Of a stretch of 64,000 nucleotides of DNA, positions 12,084 to 25,085 are shown piece by piece. The translations under genes and the position numbers were made by a program. How positions within the stretch are numbered: position 1 is the stretch's first letter; every line of letters starts with the position of its first letter. Source of the stretch: Vitellaria paradoxa (taxonomy: Eukaryota > Streptophyta > Magnoliopsida > Ericales > Sapotaceae). The notes beneath the pieces are model-generated. The model saw only the letters and a list, made by a program, of their open reading frames with translations. It did no database searches and was not told where the DNA came from. Where the stretch lies: the NCBI GenBank assembly GCA_019916065.1, contig CM034242.1, positions 14,260,823 to 14,324,822 of the forward strand. Direction: 5' to 3'.

Positions 12084-12909
12084 GGGCCTGTTTGGATTCG
12101 AAATTTGGGAGGTAAATTGAAAGTTTTGGGGTAAAATGATAGTCAATATATTGTTTAGATTAAAAAAATTATATGAGAAGGAAAGGAAAGTAAATGTTAA
12201 TAGGAAGAACGTATACAGTTAAATACGATATTTCTCTATTCTAAACATCCATAAATAAGAAAAATGTAGATAAAGTATAGTTATTTTCAATACTAATTAA
12301 TAAATTCTACTTTAATCTTACCTTTTTCCTCATCTCATCTTGCAAAACCTATTAAAAATCCATCTTTATCCAACTAAGTCAACCTGCCTGCAAATATTCT
12401 AGAAGTAGCATTGAATTATGGTGTAACAAGGAGACTTCCAACAGCAATATCAAAGAATCCTAGGCAATTAGAAGTTATAGGTAACATATGTTATTAATCC
12501 CAGTGCAAAGTTTTGCTATGCAAGTTATTTTTGCACATGTAAACTCGTACAAGTCTAGTCAACTACATACGCTTTCTTATAGTACAAAATTCAGCCATAT
12601 TATGAATTGAAATGAGATATGCTTGGCAGTGATTAGTTTCGCAATTATAACTAATAATTTGATGGTGCATACAAGTAATCTAATTACTATATTATCTTAA
12701 CCTTGCCATGTTTTTCTAGTTTCATATAAAGTCAATAATACACTTCACTTTCCCTCCATTAAATCTTGTCATAAAAAATTGAACTCCTCTTGTTTTGATA
12801 AATCATTCAAATTAAATAAAAAATTTAGCTTCATTCCACTTCACATCCCTTCACTCCTCCTCCTAACTAAATTTAATTTCATTCCAGTCTTCCTTTATCC
12901 AAACGGGAT
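12084..12909. mobile_element. Possible Harbinger-like element, 0.8 kb
   Basis: Left GGGCCTGTTTGGAT and right (reverse complement) ATCCCGTTTGGAT are short inverted ends facing each other over 826 bp. Flanking 3-mers ATT and ATA match only in part. No transposase is visible. Confidence 0.4.
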
Positions 12910-13040
12910 ATAAGTAATTTTTTTTAATACAACAAATTAGATTTTACCTCTTAATTTTTTTTATACTTTTGATTAATTTTTTATTTTCCATCCTACTAAC
13001 TTTTTGAGTTTGTTTAGTATATGAGTTACTCTCTATTTAG

Positions 13041-14221
13041 TAGGGATGACAACGGGGCAGAGCGGAGACAGATATGATATTATCTAAATCCAAACTTCAA
13101 ATCCTCTGCCTATTTCCAAATTTGTCCCGAACTCCAAACATATATTTTTTTGAACCTCCGTTCCTGCTCCAAACGGAGAACGGATATATCTATGAATATC
13201 CAAAACTCCAAACCATTTATTCATATGTGAGAAACATAGTATTTTATTCTCACTATATATATTAATTTATAGTAAAGTTAATTATATTTTATTCTTTTAA
13301 TTTGGGCCAATTACATTCCTCCATTTAATTTAAAAATTAAAATAAAAATTTTTATTTGAATTAAATTATAAAATTATCAAAAATTATTAAATAAATTAAA
13401 TTTGTGTCATACCTAATAACATATTTTATAAGTTACTTAATGAAACAGTAATCTTTTGCACTAAAAATAGGAAAAATAAAATAAATAGCAAATGAAATAT
13501 TTTAATTATTTTTTAAAATTTGTATGTAGATATTTTTTTGGAAACAATTGAGTTTACAAGTCATAATGGATTTGAACTTGTATAAATTAATATAAATTTG
13601 TAAAAGTTACAGTTTAATAATTCGTGTAGTGAGTAAAAAATTTAAATTTTATAGGGATTAATATAATTTTGTAGAGTCCCAAATGACATACCTTATAAAA
13701 TTTTAAATTTACTTCTTTAAGCTTTCTTGATTTTTGCATATGAAAGAAATAAATTGAACTTCTAAACTTCAATTTGCACTAAAGTAAAAAAAAAAAAATT
13801 AAATTTATAATTTCTTTCCCAAACAACACACCCTAATTAATACAAAACGATGATAATTTTTGTTTTAAATTCATTTTAATGATAATAATAGCGAAGTTCA
13901 ATAAGTCCAGAGTATTATGAATATGAATATTATTTATCATGGTATGGTGACGATATTATCATCATAGTTCCAAATGATTTAGGGTTGTTTGGATATTTTT
14001 TGGAACAGATCGGGACAGACTGGGGCATATTCGAATTGGATATCAGATTTGGGGCAAATCGGGGTGAAGGCAATCACATCCCTATATCCGATCCAATATT
14101 TAATTTTTTTTAAATCAAACCCAAATCCAATCCAATCTCCCAAAAAAATTCTAAATTCCGCATCCATTCAGTGCGAGTAACAGATTAAATTCAGACGAGT
14201 CGGCCGATATAACCATCTCTA
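13041..14221. mobile_element. hAT-like non-autonomous element, 1.18 kb (family TAGGGATG)
   Basis: The left end TAGGGATGACAAC and the right end, reverse-complemented TAGAGATGGTTAT, are inverted repeats. They are flanked by the 8-bp repeats CTATTTAG (13033-13040) and CTATTCAG (14222-14229), one mismatch apart, as expected for hAT elements. Sub-terminal text (GTCC-GAACTCCAAA, CCAAACGGAGAACGGATAT) recurs in 46623-47320. No ORF for a transposase. Confidence 0.78.
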
Positions 14222-14229
14222 CTATTCAG

Positions 14230-15100
14230 CACAAGTTGAAAAGACATTATTTCTCCAACACATTATAATTAAAATCAAAAATTTTATTGCAATCTATGAG
14301 TAAAAACAATATTTCTTAAGTGATTTAAGCTAATAAAACATTGTAATGGTATATATATTGATATATATTTTTTTTTCTGAATGAGTCTCAACAAACATCA
14401 AACAGTCACTCAACTGATTCCAATAATATTCTAATTAATAAGTTTTTTTGATAGATAAAAGGACTAATATGTCAAAATGAATGTTGTGTGACTCTAGTGT
14501 ACAACACATGTATGTTAAAAATTATTTTAATTACTTTAACATTTTAATTTTAATTGTTGATCAATTAATCTAAGCAAATGTAATTAGTCATATACTCATA
14601 TTCAATCAAATTATTAAATAAATATGTAAAATATTATCAATTTTTACGTCACATTTAAAAAAAAAAAAACTCCAAGCTATAATACTTTATGATTGCAACT
14701 AAAGTTTTCTAAAGAGAAGAAAAAAAATTGTCTAAAAATATACCTTTTCTGAGCCAAGAATTTCAAATGAGGTGCTTTTTGTGCATATTGTCTCTTTCCC
14801 TTCTAATCTTTGTTTGCAGCCAGGCCTATTCTTTCTCCTATTTTGTGAACATACTAACATTACGAGGAAGAAAAAGAGAGAAAGATTGAATTAAGGGCAA
14901 ACTAGGGAGAGAGACTTTTGAAAGGATAGAAAAAGCAGCCATTGAGATCTGGGAATGTGCTACAGATGGAGGAAAACATGAGAGGGACTATTAATTAATA
15001 AGAATACAAGAAAGAAAAAGAGAGAAAACTAGGTTTAGGGTGAAAGAGAGAGAGCCTTTTGAATGATAGAAAATATATTTTTTTTTTTTGGTCTTGCTAT
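14230..15100. other. AT-rich intergenic DNA
   Basis: No gene or clear repeat boundary. A purine-rich stretch (GAGAGA-type) lies near 14865-15060. The 5' LTR expected for the copia element to the right is not found here. Confidence 0.5.
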
Positions 15101-15164
15101 TATTTCAATAAATAATATAGAAAATGTTGTAGTCCCTAACACCAAAGATAGCGAATGTTATCCA

Positions 15165-18100
15165 AACCTGAAAATTTAGTCTTAGACAACCTAATGCAAT
15201 GTTTATGACTAATGTAAATTCTCATGTCGGTGGAAACACTTAGTTTGCTGATAATAGCACTAATCGGCATATCACTAGCAAGCTTGACCATCTCTCCCTT
15301 GTGCAAACTTTCAACGGGAAGGAAACTATTGTTGTTGGTAATCGCACTGATTTGGAGATAGCTAGTACGGGTTCAGTGTTCTTAAATCCTGTTTCTTCTT
15401 ATATTATTTTATCTCATGTCCTTCATTACTCCAATGCCTTTGCTAACTTGATTTCTATAAATTAGTTCTGTATTGATAACAACTGTTTTTTGTTTTTTTT
15501 TTTTTTTTGTTTCTCATTCAATCTCATTATTCTATCCACAATGTGTAAATGGGGTGAATGCTGCTAAAAGGTCAAAGTGAGGGTGGGCTCCACCCCATTC
15601 ACCTAAGGAAGTCAAATTCTCTTAAACACAACACCCTTGTTGCTTCCGTCGGTGTTAAGCACTAGTTTCCATTTGGCACTCTTGTTTAGGACATCCAGCA
15701 TCACCTGTTATCTCCAAAATAGTCCAACATTATTCTCTTCTTTTTTGTGTGTCATGAAATAAATTAGGTGTTTGTGAATCTTGTTAAATAGGCAAGAATA
15801 AGCAACTATCATTTTCTTCGTCATCTCGTGTCACTAGTTCTCCATTGGAACTAATCCATTTCGATGTCTGATCCTGTTCAACCAAATCAAATAGTGGATG
15901 TTTACTTTATGTAATTTTTATTGATGATTTTTCAAGGTTCACATTCAAAAGCTGATGTTTTTACATGCTTTGTTAAATTTAAACTACCTGTTCAAAATCA
16001 ATTCTTCACATGAATAAAACAATTTCAATTTGATAATGGTCGGGAATATTTATCTACTTATAAATTCATCAATTTCTTAGGAATTTTGCATCACCTTAGT
16101 TGTCCATATAAACCTTAACAAAACGGATTGGCTGAGCATAAACATAGACATATCGAGGAAATGGGTTTATTTCTCCTTGTTCAATCAAAATTACTAATGA
16201 AGTATTAGGTTGATGCATTTTTACCACCAATCTTTTTAATAAACCGGTTACTTTTAGCTATGTTGAATCATACCACTCAATTTTTCAAATTATTTGGAAA
16301 ACATTCAAATTATTCTTTATTTAAAACTTTTGGATGTGCTTGTTATCCTCTTTTAAGACCTTATTCCTCTCAAAAATTGACATTTAGAAGCAAATAATGT
16401 ATTTTTATTGGATATGCTTCAAATCACAACGAATATAGGTGCCTTAATCCTATCTCACGCAAAGTTTATATCTCCACATGAGACATTATTTCCTGCAGCA
16501 AATGCTAAGCTCTCTTGCACTACCTCTCCTACAGTAAACTCTCCGTCTACATCTAGCAATCCTTATCCTTTTTCAATATTACCCTCTATACTCAGTACCT
16601 GCTCTTCAACTAACTCACTAAGTCAGTCTAATCATCTTTTACCTTCTACAATCCAAGCACCCCAAGTGTCCCCTCCAACTTAGTTATCTTTTCTACCAGG
16701 TTTTACCAAGGTCAATTGTGATCGAGTCCTATGTCCCTACCTCCTAACTTGCCCTCTTCACCTTCAATAATCTAAGCACTCGAGGTGGTCTTTCCAACTC
16801 AATTACCTTATCTACTAGTTTTGTCCACGTCAATTGTAAGTCATGCGTCTCTGCCTCCTACATTGCTTCTATTGTCTGTGTCTCTTGCTACTAGCATTCA
16901 GTACTTTATCATTTATAATGAAAATCAACCCAATATCACATCAAATTTGATTTACACCTTACCTCTCACACCTGCATCTCCCTCTCAAGTTGTGTCTCCT
17001 CCTCCACGTATGACTACTCGTTGTCAAACAGGTCATCAAAAACCCTAAACACTTTCTTGACTATCACATATACTATTCTACCAAACATCCACTTGTTTTC
17101 TGAACACTGTTACTGTCCCTTCTGAATCAACAGACTACTCCAAAGAAATTTCACAACTTGAATGGAAGGCTAGCATGGGAGAGGAGTTTGATGTATTGAT
17201 AGCTAATGGATTATATTCTTTATGCCTTAGACCTCCTGATCACAATATTGTTTGCAATGAATAGGTCTATCGTATCAAATAAAAACCAGATGGTTCTACA
17301 CATCGTTTAAAGCATGTTTAATTACTAAGGGGTTTGATCAACGATTTGGCATTGATTTTAATAATACTTTCAGTCTTGTTATTAAACCCTCTACTGTTCG
17401 TGTCTTGCAGTGTATTTTGCTTGGAAGGTTTAACAACTTGATGTCTTTCATGTTTTTGTCAATGAGATTATCACAGAAGAGGTATATATGAAACAACCTA
17501 AGGGCATTGTTGATCCATAATATCCTAACCATGTTTGCAAGATGCGCAAAGATTTGTATAGTCTCAAACAAGTACCTTGTGCTTGGTTTACTCAACTTCA
17601 TGATTCTCTACTTGAACTTAGTTTTCTCAGCTCATCTATTGATTTGTCTTTGTTTATCATGCACCATGACAAAATTCATATTTTCATTTTGGTCTATATG
17701 GATGATACACTCATTATAGGGACACATAATTCTGTTATATCTTCAATTGTCACAACTTTGCAAAAGGAGTTTCAACTTAAAGACCTTGGCCAACTGAATT
17801 TCTTTTTTGGCATTGAAGCTTCCAGAACCTCAAATGGCCTTCACCTTTGGTAGTCAAAATATATTCGTGATATTTTGGAATGGTCTTATATGGTTGGTGT
17901 AAAACCAATAGCTTCTCCATCTATTTCTAGCTCCAAGTTATCTTCTTTAGATGGTGATATTTTTTGGGATATGGATGCCATAGAATATCGTAAACTAGTT
18001 GATGCTTTGCAATACTATACTCTAACTTGACCGGATATCTTATACTCAGTGAATCAACTCTACCAGTAGCACAAGCCTTCAAGTGTACATTTGTCTATTG

Positions 18101-18651
18101 CTAAACGAGTTTTTCATTATCTAAAAGGTACAATTGACCATGGCATATAGTACCTGAAAGGCGATCTTACACTGTAAGCCTTTTATGACTCCGATTAGGC
18201 TGGTAACCCTAATGACAGAGGCTCTACATCTAGATATGGGGTTTTTCTTGATCCTTGCTTAATCTCCTAGCGTGCTAAGAAACAAAATATTGTTTCTAGA
18301 TCCAGCATTGAGGCTGATATTGAGTTCTCTCTGTAACAATTGTTGAACTTTATTGGTTTCGCATGATATTTTGTGACTTAAGCATCTCTCTATCTTATCC
18401 TCCTATGTTGTGGTGTGATAATATTAGTGCAATTTTGCTTGGCATCTAATCCAATTTTCTATGGTAGGACCAAACATATGGAAGTTGATTATCGTTTTTT
18501 TTCGGGAAAAAGGTGCCTTAATAGTGATATCATTATCAAATATATCAACACTAAGGATCAGATTGTTGATATATTTATGAGGGGCCTCACGTCCATTCAT
18601 TTCTCTATCCTTCGGGACAAACTGATAGTGTTTGTCCCCTCCTCTCATTAG
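15165..18651 (+). pseudogene. Degenerate Ty1/copia polyprotein, 5'-truncated
   Basis: Remains of a gag-pol reading frame, in order. Near 15235-15290 is a protease-region stretch readable as WFADNSTNRHITS, with the usual DSG active site changed. Near 15665-15720 is a GAG-pre-integrase remnant (LGHPAS-like). From 15845 to 16180 lies integrase with VIFIDDFSRF and DNGREYL. A stretch to about 16500 reads FGCACYPLLRPYSSQKLTF. Reverse transcriptase runs about 17100-17850 with the catalytic YMDD at 17695-17706. RNase H runs about 17990-18645, ending near KHMEVDYRF. Stops and frameshifts break it throughout, so it is dead. Most of gag and any 5' LTR are missing. The longest open piece is about 103 codons, around YMDD. 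Confidence 0.93.
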
Positions 18652-18662
18652 TTTGCAAGGGG

Positions 18663-18899
18663 TGTTATACTTGAAGATTTGGTCTTAGAATCCAGTTTAA
18701 TGAACACTTCTCCTCAATCCAATTCAATGAAGACTTGCTACGGTTAATCCTATGAAGATAGAATAAATCTGATTTGATTTTAAGAGATTTTCTCAGTATC
18801 TAATTTGATTTTAGGAGATTTTCTCTGTATATGAGATCTTCTTTTATCTGTATATTTGAAAGATATGCACATGTAAAGATATATATATATACACACACA
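18663..18899 (+). mobile_element. 3' LTR of the copia element
   Basis: Starts TGTTATACTTGAAG right after a purine-rich tract (GCAAGGGG) just downstream of the RNase H stop, the standard copia order. The right end is set approximately at the CACACACA run. It contains an internal repeat of about 34 bp (TTGATTTTA-GAGATTTTCTC twice, 18770-18830). Confidence 0.65.
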
Positions 18900-19169
18900 T
18901 TAATGACAAAATATTTTGATCGTTGAAAATTAAAACTTTCTAAACTTATCTTATAAGTTTATAGTGAACGTACGGCAACTTTCCATTCTACCTCTCTTTA
19001 AGTATTTATATATGTATATATATGACAGACTTTAATTTTGTTTTATGTTTTTAGTTTAATGTGATTTGTTTTTGGTTAGCTTTCTGATTTGAGATTCATT
19101 GTCCATTGATTTGTGATTGTTAGGAATTGTTGATTAAAAACTTGATGTGATTTATTGTTCATCAATTTG
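18900..19169. other. AT-rich spacer between two LTR remnants
   Basis: No gene is seen. TA-rich text near 19007-19023. Confidence 0.4.
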
Positions 19170-19740
19170 GGATTGTTAGAATTATGGGTGATATAAGAAG
19201 ATCTCGTGCCACCTGTAATGGTTAAACTTCTTGCTCGACTCATACTCGACTGGGGGCATCTACCAAATTCCCTACTCAACCCATATCCGACTAGGGGCAT
19301 CCGAGTAAGGATACTCCTGATCGGGCCTTAATCACCCGATCGATATCTGACCAAGCGCTTCAATTGAATTATTCCCGCCAAGGTAACTTACGTCACAGGT
19401 CAAGCATACAGCCCTCTTCTGATAGTTCCAATATATATGCCTATAAAAGTGCTATCATAAACTGTATTTTATATAACACGTTGGTTAACGAGCTAAAGAA
19501 TCAATCTTGCGATCTACAATGCAGATGGCATCATCCATTGGAGAACGAAAAAGTATGATTACATGCAGTTCATGCTTGCCATTCCACATAAGGTTTCTTG
19601 TATTTATATGACCACTTTACAAGAATGCAGATACAACTCATTTACCTTACTGAAATTCTATTAAATTACTTTCTCAACTCTCTCACCAACTTAGGTATCG
19701 AATATTCTTTAGCAGGCACCACACCGGTGCTCTAAATAAA
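19170..19740 (+). mobile_element. Solo LTR remnant, Ty3/gypsy (Tat/Ogre-like)
   Basis: Text typical of these LTRs appears in order: repeated CGACTGGGGGCATC-like motifs (19250-19300), ATTCCCGCCAAGGTAACTTACG, TCACAGGTCAAG, a promoter-like TATAAAAGTG at 19442, and the end GCAGGCACCACACCGGTGCT. No gag or pol lies beside it. The family is recalled from experience with plant LTRs, not from a search, and boundaries are approximate. Confidence 0.55.
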
Positions 19741-19783
19741 TTTCCTAGTTTGGATTAGACTTTCAAGAGGATACGAGTTTATT

Positions 19784-20230
19784 GATTTATCAATTGGTTA
19801 AAAGCCTAATGTGAATTTATGTTCCGGGATTGAACTGTTTGGAATTTTTTTTTTTTTTGGTTGTCATACAGTTTATGTAGGTCTACACGGGGAGAGATAT
19901 AGGAAATTTGAATTAGGGGTGCTTTGCAAAGAATCGGTACAAGCAAAAAGAGCTTATGATATATTTGGCGCATTAAAAAATGCTAAAAATCTCTAAAAAT
20001 TATTTAGATTTATCAATTGGTTAAAAGCCTAATGTGAATTTATGTTCCGGGATTGAACTGTTTGGAATTTTTTTTTTTTTTTGGTTGTCATACAGTTTAT
20101 GTAGGTCTACACGGGGAGAGATATAGGAAATTTGAATTAGGGGTGCTTTGCAAAGAATCGGTACAAGCAAAAAGAGCTTATGATATATTTGGCGCATTAA
20201 AAAATGCTAAAAATCTCTAAAAATTATTTA
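19784..20230. repeat. Recent tandem duplication, two units of 223-224 bp
   Basis: Unit 1 (19784-20006) and unit 2 (20007-20230) read identically by eye except for one T in a poly-T run (14 against 15). Both contain GTTCCGGGATTGAACTG and CTACACGGGGAGAGATATAG. The near identity in otherwise diverged DNA points to a recent event. Non-coding. Confidence 0.93.
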
Positions 20231-20850
20231 CTTTTTATCTTCTTGCATGAATTACGAATCCACAAATTATCTCAAATTATATCATTTTTAATCACCTCAA
20301 ATGCCCCCTAGATATGATATCAAAAGAAGTGTATAATTTTCTGATTTGAATAAAATACAAAATAATAGTGTGTTTTTTGAGAAACTGAAATATAAAGTAA
20401 ACGTAAAATCAAAATGTATTTTTCTAAGTTTAATGAAAATGCGTTATAAAATTATATTTTTATTAGTATTTTGATAAATATTTCTATTTGAACAGTATTT
20501 TCTATTTTTTATTAAAATAACAATAAGACAAAAAAATCGATAAAAAAAAACAGTCATTGAAAGAGTGGGAAATGAGAATGCGCGACAGAGAGAGGAACTG
20601 AGGAAAATGTGACTGGACTAACAAGGAGTAGTTTCTTTTCAAAGGAGGATGAATGAATAGAGAAAATGCAGGGAAGTATAATCTGGGTGAAGAAGACATT
20701 TGACTTTTTACCTAACAAATGTTAAATCTGCTTTAGGCTATGCGAAATTTTTACTAACTTTTAAGAATTTTTTGGGTAAAAATTTGTAAGTGTAATTTTT
20801 TTATGCGTTTAGTAAAATAAATGAAAATTTTTAACAACTTTTAAGAATTA
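20231..20850. other. AT-rich intergenic DNA with a MITE right end
   Basis: 20231-20310 looks like the right half of a Tourist-like MITE (ends CAAATGCCCCCTAG). The rest shows no gene. Confidence 0.4.
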
Positions 20851-21084
20851 TTTGGTGTTTGGTAAAACAAATAAAATTTAAATATTAAAATTTTGATAAT
20901 TTTTTTCCAATGCATTTAAAAAAAATAAATAATAAAAAAAATATTATAATCCTTTCTTGAGAATCATTGTACAAACAATTTGTGAAGGGCAATTCAATTC
21001 AAAAGAACAAAAGATTGAGAATTTGCGAAAAGCTAATAAAAAAATTATCATAATTTCTTAAATTTTTCATAACCAAACACTCTC
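20851..21084. mobile_element. Tourist-like MITE, 234 bp
   Basis: Ends TTTGGTGTTTGGTAAAAC and, reverse-complemented, GAGAGTGTTTGGTTATG. TTA at 20848-20850 and 21085-21087. The right TTA is shared with the next element. Confidence 0.6.
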
Positions 21085-21087
21085 TTA

Positions 21088-21358
21088 GTGTGCATTTGGC
21101 AACCATAAATAGTTAGTCAGCTTCTAGTTACTCAGCTTTTTAGTTTTTTTTTTTGATAACTATATTTACATTCTTACATTTTTAACTTATTTTACATCAT
21201 GAAGGGTAAAAATATCAAATTAATAAAAAATTAAAAATATAACTACTAAAATATTAAGTTTTTTCTCTTTTCAAGCACAAAAAAATTAGTTTTTTAGTAA
21301 CTAGTTAATAATTAGCTCCAAAGAAAAAAAACAAAAAATTTACTTCCCAAATCCAACC
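21088..21358. mobile_element. Tourist-like MITE, 271 bp (family B)
   Basis: Ends GTGTGCATTTGGCAACC and, reverse-complemented, GGTTGGATTTGGGAAGT. TSD TTA at 21085-21087 and 21359-21361. The same family, at almost the same length, recurs at 29248-29519 and 59457-59714. Confidence 0.78.
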
Positions 21359-21562
21359 TTAGTTTTTTTACTTTTCACAATCTTATCTAGGAATGGCAAT
21401 TGATCAAATCAAGTCGGATATCTAGACGAGGCAGGTACACGACAAGTACTTTTCACAATCTTTTCACAATCTTTTCACATGTATTTTTAATTAGCTACCA
21501 TTCCCTAATACATTGAGTAATCGTAAACCTATCAGATAATCGAGTACCTATATCTTTACATC

Positions 21563-22329
21563 TAGGGATGGGCATAGGGTGGGTAGAGGACGAGGTACGC
21601 ATATCCCCATACCTGATCCCTAAACTAAAATCAATCCCCGTACCCTACCTGATCCCCACTGGGGATTTATTTTTATCATCCATCCCCGACCCAAACGGGG
21701 AACGGAGATCTCCATAGGAAAGCGGGTACCTGAATTGAAAAAAATATAAAAATACAAAAATTTTAAAATGTGACTTATAAGAAAATAGAGTAGAATCCTA
21801 ATATATATTTAAAAAATCGAAAAATACCATATATATATATATATATAAAGCATTTATAAGGTTTCTATTTTCCTACCATATTAATAGGTTTCTATTTTCT
21901 TACCATATTAATAGGTTCTACGGTTCAAAATAGGAATAGTAAACAAAGAAATATTCACAGTTAGTCTATCTCAATTTATAGTTTCTTTGTAAACTGAAAA
22001 AAAAAAGTAATTTAATAGGAATGTGATAGATAAAGAAACTCAAAATCTTAATTCACTACATTACTGAGAAATCTAGTCGTAACAAACACACTAGAAAATT
22101 AAATATATATATATATATATATACGAGAATATTGGTAGGGTCAGGGAACGGGTAGGGTACAAGGGCGGGGACAGACTCGTACTCGTATCCGTACCCTATC
22201 CGATCCCTGAATGTTTTTAAAAAATGCCCCCTAACCCTACCCAATCTCCAAAAAATCCCCAAATCCCCTACCCGTTTGAGGCGAGGATCGGGTAAGGTAC
22301 GAACGGGTCGGCCGAGATGGCCATCCTTA
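21563..22329. mobile_element. hAT-like non-autonomous element, 767 bp (family TAGGGATG)
   Basis: Left end TAGGGATGGGCATAGGGTGG and right end (reverse complement) TAAGGATGGCCATCTCGG. Flanking 8-mers TTTACATC and GTTATATC match at six of eight positions. The interior is rich in CCCCGACCC/GGGTACGGG text and has a TA microsatellite (22104-22120). 21385-21560 looks like a fragment of a related element. Confidence 0.65.
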
Positions 22330-22337
22330 GTTATATC

Positions 22338-22904
22338 AAGAATAAAGATTAAAGAATTTTAAAAACAATAACTTTGCAAGTAATTTTACATTTTAAAAAT
22401 AAAAAAATTATATTTGAATAAAAGTTTTTAAATATTTTTTTACTTAATAAAATTTATTATATTTCTTTTACAAAAAAAGTTTAAAAAAAATCTAATATTT
22501 GATCTCGTCTTAAATCTCTGCTATAATTAAGTTTTTCTTAAAAAAAAAAAAAAAAGAATGTGTCCATTTGTTACATCGAAAATCAAATTCTAAGTTTAAA
22601 ATAAATTATTTGATATCGGAATCTTAACTTATTTGATATTAATTAAAAGGACTCCGTTCTTTCAACACAATATATATATAATTTAGTATCCAAATTGACG
22701 GTATTATCATAAACTCGAATATTTGATATTTTAGGCTAGTAATTAAGTAAAAATGCACTTAATTTATATCAGACCGAGGTCAGATGTGTACCACTTTGGG
22801 TGAGTTAAAATTGTCATCTTGACTCTTATTTACTCTCACATTGAACAATGTTGTTTGAAGAGCAACTAGTTTGTAATAAAAAATTTCTCTCAATTACTTC
22901 CTTG
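22338..22904. other. AT-rich intergenic DNA
   Basis: No gene or repeat boundary recognised. Confidence 0.4.
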
Positions 22905-23535
22905 AGTTGTAAAATAACCATTTTACCCTATTAAACTTATTTTCGAATTAAATCCGAACTTAGCTTATAAAATGACTATTTTACCCCTAAATCCTTTTTT
23001 TTTCAAATTCGTATTTCGACTTTCCGAAAGACTAATAAAAATATACATTCATATTACTAAATAATTAGGCAAATTTTAATTTGATTCAAACTTGAGTTGT
23101 AAAATGACTATTTTACCCCTAGGTTTGTTTTTGCCCAAATTTGTATTTTGGCATTTCCAAAAGGTTAAAAAATATTTATTGATGTGTTTCATAATAACTC
23201 ATAAAATTTCACCTCAATTCAAACTCAAATTATAAAATGACGATTTTACCCTGGGCCATTTTTTGTCCAAATTCCCATTCTAAGTTGTCCAAAAGGCTAA
23301 AAAAACATTCTTGATATACTTCTTAATAATTAAACAAATCTCGGCCCGATCCGAATTCAGACTATTTAATAACTATTTTGCCCCCTAGGCCCATTTTTCG
23401 GCTCAATTTATATTTTAAGCATTCCAAAAGATTAAAAAATATTTATTAACATGTTTCTTAGTAGTTAAAAAAAATTTGAACTTGAATTGTAAAATGACCG
23501 TTTTACTGTAGGCCCCTTTTTTTACTCAAATTCGC
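22905..23535. repeat. Diverged tandem array, about five units of 120-135 bp
   Basis: The motif TAAAATGACTATTTTACCCC-like recurs near 22908, 22973, 23100, 23232, 23366 and 23489, each followed by a TTCCAAAAGGTTAAAAAA-like stretch. Spacing is mostly 122-135 bp. This text type is often seen in the untranslated parts of plant gypsy elements, but no such gene is adjacent. Confidence 0.65.
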
Positions 23536-25085
23536 AATCCAAAAATAAAGTTTATTTTAATAATTTTTAAAAAATTAATATTAGTAATTTTTATTATATT
23601 ATATTATATTTTATTATATTTAAAATATGTAATCAAATTATAAAATTTTAAATACTTATTCCATTTCCATTATTTTTATATTGGCCACCAAATAAAGGAA
23701 TAGAATGAGTATTCCATTCTCACCTCTTATTTCATTCCATTTTATTTAATTTCCATGCGCTAAGTCTAAATTCGTGGGGGACTCCTTGGACAACATGGGT
23801 TAGTGAGGGTTGCAGTGCATTTATATTTTAGCACTTAAAGTGTGAAATATCAATTATCAGATTTTTTTTTTAAAATGATCTTATAGTCTCGATTAATTTA
23901 ATTAAACTAAAATTTTACCATTAATCAATTGAAATAAAAAAATTTAACTACTAATATTTTACACTTTAACTGTTAAAATATAAATGCACCGTAATCCCTT
24001 TAACCCGCTGGCCCTGGCTTTTTCTCCAACCCGTGCAAATTAAAAAACCACCCCTGACAAATGACAAACCTCCTGGACTACAGCCACTGCTCTCATGGAA
24101 TAAATGCCTATTTTAACTGAAAAAATAAAATAAAATAAAATAAAATTAAATAAATTTTAAATTATTTAATATTTGGTGTGTCTTCTCCAAAAAGTACGAA
24201 AATTTAGAAGAAATTAAAAAAAAGAGTTGATAAATGTTTAAAAAAAATTTATAAAATTAAAAAATTAAAAATTTTTGATGCGGAAAAAGTTAAACGAAAT
24301 TAAAAAAATTAAAGATTCTTTTGCTAAATTTATTACTTCAAATCACACTATAAGTAAGTGAAATACTTACCATAGGTAATATTAATGTCATATTAATTTT
24401 TGTTAATAATTATCATTGCAAGTAGTATAAATAATTGATGTAGTAAATATTTTGACTACAATAAATACTATTATGATATTATATTTTCTCAATACAACTC
24501 ACTTTTGGGCATTCTTTAGATATCTAGACGTTTTTTTTTTTTTTTTTTTGACGTTTCAAATTCAAAATTTAAGTTTAAATTGTTTTTAAGTTAGGAAGTT
24601 GAACTATATAATAATATATTAAATTTTTTAATAATTACTATTAAAATAATAATACATTTTTTTAATATCTCAGGATATTCGAATTAGTTTGTACGTATCT
24701 CAATTAATGTTTAAAATTCTGAAATTAACGATCGAGTGAATCTCTAGTAACTCAAAAAGACTAAAATAACAGTACCACTACATGCTAATATGGTAGATCA
24801 CCGTCATAAATGATTTCAAATAAATTCAAATAACTATTTTTGTTTTGACATTTTAAAATTTTTTATAGTTTTTGATCATTTTAAATTATTTAAATTCATG
24901 ATAAATTTTTTATCTAAATTAACAAAATTATATTAAAACAAATATTCTTAAATAATTAAGACCAAATATCTGAATTTTAAACCTATTAATACGAAAGCAA
25001 TCTTAATTTCATAAATTTTTAATTTACTCTCATCATGAATGGTGTTTTGGATTAGCATATTTATTTGGAAACTCATATCCTTTTA
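23536..25085. other. AT-rich intergenic DNA
   Basis: No gene seen. 23690-23765 carries a MITE-like terminus, and a poly-T run occurs at 24532-24549. Otherwise low complexity. Confidence 0.4.

Noticed and set aside
17542..17853. 103-codon plus-strand ORF as a functional gene
   Set aside because: It is the YMDD part of a dead copia reverse transcriptase.
19784..20230. LTR pair of a tiny retrotransposon
   Set aside because: The two copies abut directly with no interior, primer site or TG/CA ends. They are a plain tandem duplication.
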